Shown here: piece by piece, positions 36,110 to 45,830 of the stretch
Layout: the number at the start of each line of letters is the position of its first letter
Numbering within the stretch: the stretch's first letter is position 1
Origin: Diphasiastrum complanatum
Taxonomy: Eukaryota > Streptophyta > Lycopodiopsida > Lycopodiales > Lycopodiaceae
NCBI GenBank assembly: GCA_029204225.1
Contig: CM055106.1
Location: 42,550,368 to 42,614,367, forward strand
Direction of reading: 5' to 3'
DNA: 64,000 bases
Notes under the pieces: generated by a model
Databases searched by the model: none
Told to the model about the DNA's origin: nothing
What the model saw: only the letters and a program-made list of their open reading frames with translations
Position numbers and translations under genes: made by a program

Positions 36110-36910
36110 ATGTGTCCAGGCCTATCTCAACTAATTTAAAGGCCCTACATGGCAGTCAATGTTTGAAGCTTCCAGTTTGAACTCTTGTCAAAGATGAGTG
36201 ATGATCTCACTCACACGCAAATAGTGTGTGCAAGCTATCTCAACCAATCTAAAGACCTATATAGCTGTCAATGTTTGAAGCTTTCACTTTGAACTCTTGA
36301 CCAAAAAGATGAGTGATGATCTCACTAAGTCTTTCTTTCACGATAGAACGATCAAAATCAAACAATCAGTTAGTTATTTAATTGATCGATTGCTAGAACG
36401 ATCAAAATCAAACAACCAATTAGCTACTTAATTGATCGATCATTTGATTATTAGAAAATCTATTAAGTGATTAATAGTAGAATCAAAATAATTAGTGAGA
36501 ATTATGCTTAATACATGACATAGATCTAGACATTGATTGATCATAGACTTAATGACTTAATCTAATATTCAATTAGTTGATTGATTGATATATTTTTAGA
36601 TGGGATTATTTCATATGATCGAGTGATCACTTCATAGAATGATCAAAATAAATCACTTATTTGATATTGAGCATTTAAATACTGGAATTGAGATAGCTAG
36701 TGATTGGATCGAGTGAATAATTGAATTGACAATAGTGAATTGAATCAAATCATTGCCTTCCAATCTTGATGATCATGCCAATCTATTTGATTTGATGCAC
36801 ATAAATAGTGTGTGCAGGCCTATCTCAACTAATCTAGAGACCTACATAGCAATCAATGTTAGAGCTTTCACTGTGAACTCTTATCCAAGATGAGTGATGA
36901 TCTCTCTCGG
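36110..36910. repeat. Three copies of a roughly 110-bp repeat with an AT-rich palindromic filler
   Basis: Copies at about 36110-36222, 36223-36335 and 36805-36910 share GTGTGYVCARGCCTATCTCAA, CATRGC...GTCAATGTTTGAAGCTT and GATGAGTGATGATCTC. Between copies two and three the sequence is full of GATCAAAATCAA and AATTGATCGATC units. No coding content. It may be leader or satellite DNA from the neighbouring Gypsy. Confidence 0.82.
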
Positions 36911-38640
36911 TCCATTTCCATGATGAGACGATCAAAATCAATTAATCAATCAGCTACTTAATGTAAGCCCATGTGAGGGACCTTCGCATGTGTAAAAAAC
37001 TCCAAAAATTTGCACGTGGAAGATCCACCCATGGATATCTCATGGATTATCCATGCGTATCCACGTATGGATAACTCTAGTGTAAATAATCCACATGAAA
37101 CTTGAATGAACATTAAAACAAATTTTTGCGCCTTATTAACTTTGTAAAGTCTATCTCTAAGTTGAAAATGCATATTGGCCTCAAAATTGCCAAATAGAAC
37201 CAGCTTAAACAACTCAAACGAGTTGACATTTTCACATAAAATTTGTCTCATTCTAGTGGAGTGATTAGAGCTTTCGTTTGGCATTTTTCTATAATAACCT
37301 ACATAGCTGGCATTGATGACTTCTAGACTAAGGTAAGAAACTCATTAATTTCATCATTGAAAAAAAATTATCTCATGTTTTAGGTGGAAATCATATGCTC
37401 AACATTACTAGATCTTTTGCTATATTGAGCATAACAACTGAAAAAATCACTACTTGTTGTTTTGACCTTTTGTTGGGCTCAAAATAGCAAAGGTGTGTAG
37501 ACTATGTTTCTACACTATGCTGACCATAGCAAAGGTATATGTATCTCTTATTCAATGCTTGTTAGCCGATATTTTTGCACGGAAAATCGGGCTAATAAGT
37601 TCGCAATAACTGAAAAATCGGCATGTAAAATTCGGTTATTAGAGAAAAATTGGCACAAATTTGCCTTAGAATTGGGTCCCAGCCGATCGAGCCAAAAATG
37701 CCGGTCCACCTAGAGTTGGTCCCAGCCTGGCCTAAATGAGGTTAGAGAAAAGTTTGCGGCCTTAGAAATGGCCTGTGATAATGTTTTACGGCTTTTTGGC
37801 CAGTTGTAAAAATAGCCGGCATAGCCGTGCTAAAATCCTACCATGTACAGAGTTGTTTTTACTAATATATGGTTGCCTAGTGCATTGTCAGGGAAACCGT
37901 GTTGTCGTGGGAGCCCTGGTCATGAATGTTGGAAAACTCAATTTCAGTTAAAGAGCTATCAAAGGAAAATATTTATCGGGCAAAAAGCAAGCTTTGAATT
38001 ATGGGCAATACTGAAAACTTACAGAAACCCTAACGGGTAAAATTGGGCAAAATACGAAAAAAGGGCAAAATATGCAAATCAGTCGACAATCCCGAGAAAA
38101 CAAAAGCCAAGGGCCGGCGGACTAAAGGAAATAAAGGACCAAGGAAATGGAGGGCATCTTATGTGGAATAGGGGTTTGACAAAAGTCCTCACCCACCTTT
38201 TGGATAATTAATGTAAACAAGACTTTAGGAACTAGGGGAGCTAAAAGATATCTTCTCTAGCTTTGACAAAGAGGGCATATTGGCTCGATTTCGAGGTAGC
38301 CAATAAAGGGCTTTAAATGGCACCAAAACCCTACACCCTCATGGAAGCCACTTGATGTACTTGCCAATGGGGATTGGACAAATGGAAAAGAAGGCTTGAA
38401 GGGCATGAAAATTGGCAAAGCCTCATAAGGGGAACACTTGAGATTTTCTATAAAAGGAGGCCACTCTTTGTGTTAAGATATAGTGAGATGATGTTGATAG
38501 TTGCTAATATGGTAGAGTATCTTTGAGAGTTAGCAGTTTTGGATCCATGTTGAGAGGTAGTCATCTTGATTAAGAGTCATTTGGAGTTGAGATTGGAGTC
38601 TTGTAGTTTTTGGGTTGAGCACAGATAGCCATAGCATAAG
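36911..38640. other. Retroelement-like spacer with an LTR-type promoter
   Basis: No coding domain is readable. TTTCTATAAAAGGAGGCC at about 38448-38465 is a strong TATA box, followed by a leader before Gypsy pol sequence. This would fit a 5' LTR for the Gypsy fragment at 38650, but neither LTR end nor a primer-binding site could be identified. Confidence 0.35.
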
Positions 38641-38649
38641 AGGATAAAT

Positions 38650-39740
38650 TGAAGACCACCTTTACAACCACATTTGGGGTTTTCGCTTACCACGTCATGC
38701 CCTTTGGGTTGACTAATGCCCTGGAACCTATTGGAGGTTTATGAACAAACACTTCGAGGATATCTTAGACAAAAATGTCAAAATCTTTATAGATGGCCTC
38801 TATGGGACAACCACCGTCACAGAACATCTCACCATGCTAGAGAAGTATTTTCAGAAGTGCGTAGTAACCTGTATAGCCTTGAATGCTAACAAATGCCTAT
38901 TCGGAGTTCCTTATGGGGTACTGTTAGGACATGTAATTAGTAAGTACGACATGGCAACAGACCCAGAAAAAATAGCTATGCTCCTAGGTATGATGGCACC
39001 AATTACGGTGTCCCAACTTCAGACCTTTTTAGGCTCGAGCAGTTATTACAAAAGATATGTCATGGCCTATGCAACGCGTACTTACCAGATGACTGGCTTT
39101 TTGAAAACCAACGTGGAGTGGAACTAGGATGAGGCATATGAGAAGACCTTTCAGGAATTGAAAGTAGCTTTGGCTAGTGCTCCAATATTGAAACCACCTA
39201 TGTACGACATGGAGTTCTTCATTTTCACTAGCACGACGGACACGTGCATAAACTATTGTCTGGCCCAGATTTGGAACAAAAAATATCACTCTATTATTTT
39301 TATAGGGAGAAAACGGAACAAAGCCGAACTTAATTATAATAAGGCTAAGAAAATTTGTTTGAGGATAGCTTACGTTGCCGCCAAACTAAGGCATTACATA
39401 TTACATCAGAAAGTGAATTTCTTCACCAAGAGTATTACAGTCACCTTGATGATGAATAAACTAGAACCTCCTGAGCGCTTAATGAAGTGGATAGTCTCCC
39501 TTCAGGAATTTGACTACACCCTCCAAAGCAAGCCACCTAAACTGCAAGGGTTAACCGATTGTATTTGCGAGTTGGGAGGGGTTACTGAAACAGACAATGA
39601 GTAGGAGACTGACCACCTAAGAGAACTTTTGAGGGTAGATGTTGGCACAATTCCTGAGTGGTATACGATTTTAGCAATCTACCTATCCATGCTAGAGACA
39701 CCCAGCGGTATGACAACTCCAAAAAGATGGAAATTATTGA
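38650..39740 (+). mobile_element. Degenerate Gypsy reverse transcriptase-RNase H fragment
   Basis: The plus strand reads FGVFAYHVMPFGLTNAL and, after a frame shift near 38735, FMNKHFEDILDKNVKIFIDG, where the polymerase motif (normally FxDD) has become IDG. Then follow LNANKCLFGV, LLGHVISKYDMATDPEK, TFLGSSSYYKRYV, the RNase H start (FQELKVALASAPIL, LPP-like YDMEFFIF) and KWIVSLQEFDYTL. Stops at about 39126 and 39602 break it. Integrase is absent. An old, inactive fragment. Confidence 0.88.
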
Positions 39741-40165
39741 AGAAACTTAAGGTTTCCGCCCACAAAGCATCGTTAGCTTATGAACCGCAAACCGCACACT
39801 ACCGGTACCGCAAGCGCATCACGACTCGAACGACAACAACAACAAAGACCAACATACCACATATCGCAATAAACCGCAAACCACAACTTCAAGGAAACAA
39901 ATGAAGACGTTTGTAGGGAACCACAAGTCAACTCTTGTGGATCACGAGCGATGACCAAAGGCCAACCACAATGATCATGGCTACGATTGTAAAAGCACGG
40001 TCATGAAGTTGGCGCATTTTACATCCCACAATCAGCTAAGTACCAAGACAACAGACTGCCACCACGAACGAAGCTGACAGTAAACTAAATGCGATAACGT
40101 GGTAGGTTTAAGCAGTTCTTGTAATTATTCACTTACATTAAAGGCCACCTCCTTCTTCTAATCAA
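39741..40165. other. Spacer, possibly 3' part of the Gypsy fragment
   Basis: C/A-rich sequence with AACCGCAAACC repeats at about 39783-39890. No motif was recognised. Confidence 0.35.
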
Positions 40166-40190
40166 ACACACACACACACACACACACACA
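40166..40190. repeat. (CA)n microsatellite
   Basis: Twelve CA dinucleotides. Confidence 0.97.
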
Positions 40191-40394
40191 GGTACATACG
40201 TCTTCATATATGTTGTTGTGTTCAGTTGTTTGAATACTATGGAAAATAACTGAGGAACTTGATTCATGAAGTATGAAATACTAATTGTTTGTTTGTCATT
40301 GATGGACAACAAACCTGTGCAAAAAAAGAAGAAGACAAGACCATGATTGACTGGAAGAGGAATAATGGCAGAGAAAAAAGAAGTTTTTAGACTC

Positions 40395-40978
40395 ATGTTA
40401 TTAAGTGCCTGAGACATAACCAATTACATTGTGGATTGGGTTATTGTTCGCTCAGTGTCGAGTATTTACTTAATCTGCATACTCTGATAAATGGATTGAC
40501 TTATTTTGACTCCTGATAACTGGAACGACGTATTTTGACTCTTTATTATTAAGGGCCTGTGACATAGCTAGTTACATGGTGTACATGATTACTGGTCGCT
40601 CAATGGCAAATGTTTACTTAAACTGCATATTTTAATAAAGAGAATGACTTATTTTGACTCCTATTTACTGGATTAACGTATGTTGACTCCAAATATTATT
40701 TGTTATTAAATGACCAAGGCATGACTAGTTACATGGTGTACTACGTTATTGATGGCTCAGTGTCAAGTATTTTTCTAATATGCAGGTTCTGATAACTGGA
40801 ATAACTTATGGTGACTAAAGGCAACTGGAATAACTTATTTTGATTCCAAATATTATTTGTAATTAAATGCCTGGTGCATCTCTTGGTGCATTGTGTACTA
40901 CGCTATTGGTCGTGCAATGTCAAGTATTTACTTTATCTGCATTTTCTAATAACTCGAATGACTTATTTCTTCTCCCAT
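40395..40978. repeat. Minisatellite: four tandem units of about 130-155 bp
   Basis: Units begin near 40395, 40545, 40695 and 40851. Each contains ATTACATGGTGTAC-like sequence, GGTCGCTCAATGTCAAGTATT, an ATCTGCAT block and GAATGACTTATTTTGACTCC. The copies are diverged and the third has an extra internal duplication of CTGGAATAACTTAT. No coding content. Confidence 0.88.
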
Positions 40979-41778
40979 TTTTAAGTGGCTTCTTTTGGCA
41001 CTCTGTTTTACTGGGTCTTTCGATGGTGTCATTGTTAATTTACTTTTTTGTCGTTGATAAGTTGTTTGTGGCCTATTATAATGTGCTTCCTGGTTTTTTG
41101 TGTGGGGGTGGTGTTCTCTTGTAGTTTTTCATGTGGGTTGGTTCCTTTATTTATTATTATTTTTGTGGTATGTTTTTTCTAAGGTTCTTGTGTTTTTTTT
41201 GGGTGACACTTTGTCTCCTTCTTCGTACTTTCTCTGCTTCTTGTTTGTCCTGATGGTTTTGTGTGCATCGGGGTGCTTCTCCCTTCTAGGGTTTGCTGGC
41301 CGTTGGTTCTCTAGCTCATGGTTGTTTTTAGTGGTGGCTTGGTGCTTTTCGCTGGTGGATTTGTGGTTGTTTGGTGTAGCACGCTTCTGCTATGGTTGGT
41401 TGGCGTGGCGTGTGGCGTATTTTTCAGGCGGTTTTTACTTTGTTTAGTATTTAGTTGGATGTGTTGAGGTTGAATTTTTGTGCAAGCTTCGTGTGTTGCT
41501 GATCATGGCATCTAAGGTATCTTCTTCTGTATTTTCCTGTTGCTTCCTTGTTGGTTGCCTAGTTCTCGGCCTTGGGTCTTTTAGATGTTTTGGGCTTTGA
41601 TGATGCTTTTGTAGCGGCTGCTTGGGTGGTTGATTCTTTGCTTTCATGGTTTTTGTAGTTTACTTCTGCTTTGTTTTGGTTTTTTTCTCTGTTGAGATTT
41701 TTTTTGGTTCTGGGGTCTTTGCTTGTGGTGTTCTGTAGTTTTCGTTTGTGTTGCTTTTGCCTGTTTCTGATGCTTTAG
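40979..41778. other. Strand-asymmetric T/G-rich tract
   Basis: About 800 bases in which the plus strand is strongly T+G rich and poor in A, ending exactly at an LTR. The hydrophobic Val/Leu/Phe/Trp open frames on the plus strand and the Lys/Gln/Pro/Thr-rich frames on the minus strand both follow from composition. No known domain is seen in either. Confidence 0.6.
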
Positions 41779-42952
41779 TGTTGTAAAGCTACATTTACAA
41801 GCTTTACTTCCGGCGCCATCGGCGCCAGCTATGTCCCCGGCTGCTCCCGGCGCCACTGTGACCAAAATCCAGCCGGCGCCAAGTTCTAGCGGAGTCCAGA
41901 GAGCTCAGATCGATGTGCAATCACCTCACATGATCTAGGCATGATTAAAGGAAGCCTAGGGATCAATAAAATCTAGAGAGAGAAAATGACTTTCTAGAAA
42001 GACAAAATTCGAGAGAGAGAAAAATGTGCTTTACCAGCTTGGGTAGAGTGCTTGGTATGAGGGGGGGGTGCCGAATCACACCAATACTATAGGGGAGTGC
42101 GGGTTGCGACTCAGGGCGAGCTCCAACCAAGTCTCAGTCTCCCTTGCTGGAATGTTGTCATGGCTCTCGCCTTGGCATGCTAGCGCCCCGGAGACTAGGG
42201 TCGGTCACACACTTGAAATGTAACCTTCTCAGATTTATCAATAAAGTGGGATTTTCCTCAAACTGACTCTGATTACCTTCTGGGTTTCAGTGTTCGGTAA
42301 AAGCGCCAGTTGTAAGGCCGCTTCAAAATTTTTAAGTTGGCACATAGTTGAGGGTCATATCCCGGGACGCCAGCGGTATGCCGTCGGGACCATTCGGTCC
42401 GCGGCGCCAGCAGTATGCTGTCGGATTCATTTGGTCCAGGAACTGGTTGTCTCCATATCTGTCGCGGCTTGTGGTTCTGAGTGTTCCTTGCATGAACGTG
42501 AATGGATTAAGCTCTTGGGGAACGGGCTCTAACCTGTCGGCTGAGTTGGATGGCTTGCTTGGGTGAAAGTTACCTGTTTATGGCTGTCCAGTCTGGCGTG
42601 GGGCCAGGTTGGCTTCCAGCGCTCGTGACGAAGCTTTCAGTTGGTTAAGTCTGATGTAAGTAAGACCGCTTGCTTGGAATGGATGTTACTCGTTTGTAAC
42701 GAAGCTTCGAGTTGGTTAAGTTTGATGTATGTCGGGCGGCTTGCTTGGAGGGAAGTCACCCACATCGGGACCCTCGATTTGGCATGGCACCAGGTTGGAT
42801 TTCAATGTTGGTTTTCGGAACTTCAAGTTGGTTAAGTCTGATCATTGTTGGCGAGTTGGCTGCTTGTATGTCAAGTGGGTTTGGATGGGAAGAGTTTAAG
42901 GCTGGGAAGCTAAGTCATGGTTCCCGACTCCCTTTGGGATGTCTGCGCTACA
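41779..42952 (+). mobile_element. LTR (1.17 kb), plus orientation, followed by a primer-binding site
   Basis: It starts TGTTGTAAAGC and ends GCGCTACA. After two bases comes TGGTATCAGAGC (42955-42966), the primer site complementary to initiator tRNA-Met, so this is a 5' LTR facing right. The U3 side has a cluster of GGCGCC palindromes (41811-41870). The interior repeats a GTTGGTTAAGTYTGAT...GCTTGCTTGG block three times with a period near 75-120 bp. It is the inverted partner of 43243-44458; differences include small indels in the GGCGCC cluster. Confidence 0.9.
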
Positions 42953-43242
42953 TGTGGTATCAGAGCTGACTGGCCGGTCAGCTATGCGGATCTCACGGAA
43001 ATGGCCACGGTTTGGGGTTCATCAAGACAACTGTTGTGCAAGGTGCTGCCCACAGTGTAAGCACGGGTGCGTCCACGGTCGAGGTGGTCAGCAGAACGGG
43101 GCACTTGATGAGTCAAAGTGCTGCCCTCGAGGTGTAAGCACGGTCAGTTCTCGCGGTTCGGGCCTGGCGCCGTCTGCATGTAGGACAGATGAGGCAAAGT
43201 GCTGCCTAGGTAGGTGAAAGCACGGTCTGTGCCTTGTGGGGT
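42953..43242 (+). mobile_element. 290-bp internal remnant between two head-to-head LTRs
   Basis: It opens with the tRNA-Met primer site. It then holds three copies of a motif, GTGCTGCC...GTRWAAGCACGG, at about 43037-43075, 43112-43147 and 43193-43229, each with GTGCT/AGCAC complementary halves. No ORF of note. It ends abruptly at the complete terminus of the inverted LTR. Confidence 0.8.
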
Positions 43243-44458
43243 TGTAGCGCAGACATCCCAAAGGGAGCCGGGAACCACAACTTAGCTTCCCAGCCTTCAA
43301 CTCTTGCCATCCAAACCCACTTGACATACAAGCAGCCAACTTGCCAACAACGATCAGACTTAACCAACTTGAAGTTCCGAAAACCAACATTGAGATCCAA
43401 CCTGGCGCCATGCCAGATCGGGGGTCGCGATGTGGGTGACTTCCCTCCAAGCAAGCCGCCCGACATACATCAAACTTAACCAACTCGAAGCTTCGTTACA
43501 AACGAGTAACATCCATTCCAAGCAAGCGGTCTTACATACATCAGACTTAACCAACTGAAAGCTTCGTCACGAGCGCTGGAAGCCAACCTGGCGCCACGCC
43601 AGACTGGACAGCCATAAACAGGTAACGTCCACCCAAGCAAGCCATCCAACTCAGCCGACAGGTTAGAGCCCGTTCCCCAAGAGCTTAACCCATTCACGTT
43701 CATGCAAGGAACACTCAGAACCACAACCTGCGACAGATATGGAAACAACCAGTTCCTGGACCAAATGGTCCCGACAGCATACCGCTGGCGCCACGAACCG
43801 AATGGTTCCGACGGCATACTGCTGGCGTCCCGGGATACGACCCTCAACTATGTGCCAAGTTAAAAATTTGGAAGTGGCCTTACAACTGGCGCTTTTACCG
43901 AACACTGAAACCCAGAAGGTAATCAGAGTCAGTTTGAGGAAAATCCCACTTTATTGATAAATCTGAGAAGGTTACATTTCAAGTGTGTGACCGACCCTAG
44001 TCTCTGGGGTGCTAGCATGCCATGGCGAGAGCCATGACAACATTCCAGCAAGGGAGGCTGAGACTTGGTTGGAGCTCGTCCTGAGTCGCAACCCGCACTC
44101 CCCTATAGTATTGGTGTGATTCGGCACCCCCCCCCATACCAAGCACTCTACCCAAGCTGGTAAAGCACATTTTTCTCTCTCTAGGATTTTCTCTTTCTAG
44201 AAAGTCATTTTCTCTCTGTAGATTTTATTGATCCCCAGGCTTCCTTTAATCATGCCTAGATCGTGTGAGGTGATTGCACATCGATCTGAGCTCTCTGGAC
44301 TCCACTAGAACTGATCAAAGATTTTCAGCCATAGGAACTTGGCGCCGGCTGGATTCTGGTCACAGTGGCGCCGGAGCAGCAGGAGCGCTGCTAGCGCCGG
44401 GGACATAGCTGGTGCCGATGGCACCGGAAGTAAAGCTTGTAAAGATAGCTTTACAACA
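43243..44458 (-). mobile_element. LTR (1.22 kb), minus orientation, preceded by a polypurine tract
   Basis: Reading on the minus strand it starts TGTTGTAAAGC at 44458, directly after the polypurine tract AAAGGTGGGGTGGA (plus 44459-44472), and ends GCGCTACA at 43243. It is therefore a 3' LTR whose internal region lies to the right. It matches the 41779-42952 LTR in inverted orientation over its full length, with scattered substitutions and short indels. Confidence 0.9.
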
Positions 44459-45830
44459 TCCACCCCACCTTTATAAAATCTGATGTCCTCATCAGATGTC
44501 AGATTAAAGTAAAGGTGTCTCCCAATTAAAATAACTATACATTTAAGCTACTTGGCACAGTACTCAATTTACTTGCCACTTTTTATTAACATTGAAGCTG
44601 GCACACCACAAGTCGGAGGCTCAGCTCTTTGTACTGAAAAATTACATAACTTGAAAATATATCTTTGTCTGGGAAAAGCGTAGATTTGATATCGCTTTCG
44701 TAAAACCCGAGAACCTTATTAACTGGTGACAGAGGCCTTTCTTTGAAATGTTCGCTCCTGTCGCTTCTGACTTTCGACTTTGGAACTCCTTTGAGCTCCT
44801 GATTTGTCCTTGATGCACTTTGTGTTGAGCTCCCTGAGCTCCAGATTTGTTCAGTTCCGCACAGGTATCAAGGCTCCCTGAGCCGAAGGATTTATCGTTT
44901 GATTGTCCACTTTATGGTCCACTCCGTGCCTTGTTGCTTTTGCACCTTGATTTCTCTCCTTGTTCCAGCCTGATCTTGATACTTTTCCATCTTGGCTCTT
45001 TAAGGCAAGCAAAGATTGAGTACTCCGCAATGCACCTCTCACTTAGCTTGAAGTAGCTCTTTGAATCAGCCCAAATGTAACCATTGACCTCGTGGAAAGC
45101 CAAAGGGTCGCACCAGTTTGATCCGCATCCAAACTATCTCTTCGCGTTTGTTTGAAGCACCATGTCCATCGCGAAAAACTTGACTTTCACAATTCCATCA
45201 CTGGTCAGTTGCCTCACAGTCAAAACAAGAAGTGTACATCGAGCTTAGCTTCAAGTAGCTCTCTTTGAATCAGACACATGCACCCAGAGTTTGCACTAGT
45301 CCGATCTCAACGCGAACTGTCCCTTAGCGTCCGTTCGAAATACCAAGTCTCTCATGCAAGACTCAACTTTCACAGTTCCTTCATTGATCAGCTGCCTTAC
45401 ACGTAACACAAGCCAGCATACTCATATGTTTTCTCATCATTGCTGGTCCAGAGAAAGCCTATAACAAACTTTCCTTTCCACAACAAAAACTTGTGAACTT
45501 ATTAGGTCCAAAGTTCGCCAGTCTCCTCGTGTGAGTATGGCTAGGTCACCTTGAATTTGCCCCCATTTTGATCAACTTTCATTCAAAATTTGCCCCAAGA
45601 GAGAGGTGTGTGTGATAGTTCCCCTCCACTTATAAAATCAGCTGATCGGACTTAGATTAGAGTTCTTCAGACAAAAAGCCTTTCCAACACTTTGCTTCCC
45701 ATCTGCTAGGATTATGGCTCGATCCAACTTGTTGCCAATCTCTGAAGAGGATCCTAGTCTTTTCCCCTTTGAGGAAAAACCCAACTGATACTGGATATCA
45801 CCCATGCTCAGTGAGTTTCAGTTCCGAAGG
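44459..45830 (-). mobile_element. 3' internal region of the element owning the minus-strand LTR
   Basis: Apparently non-coding. It contains a diverged tandem duplication of about 205 bp (about 45036-45234 and 45242-45420), both copies sharing CTTAGCTTSAAGTAGCTCT, TTTGAATCAG and GACTTTCACA. Short GAGCTCC repeats lie at 44790-44880. The right border with the Copia element is approximate. Confidence 0.5.

Noticed and set aside
41040-41447. Plus-strand hydrophobic ORFs resembling membrane proteins
   Set aside because: Val/Leu/Phe/Trp content follows from the T/G-rich strand composition; no start context or domain supports a gene.
42290-43905. Overlapping ORFs on both strands encoding near-identical peptides
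   Set aside because: They arise because the two inverted LTR copies contain the same sequence; LTRs are not expected to encode proteins.
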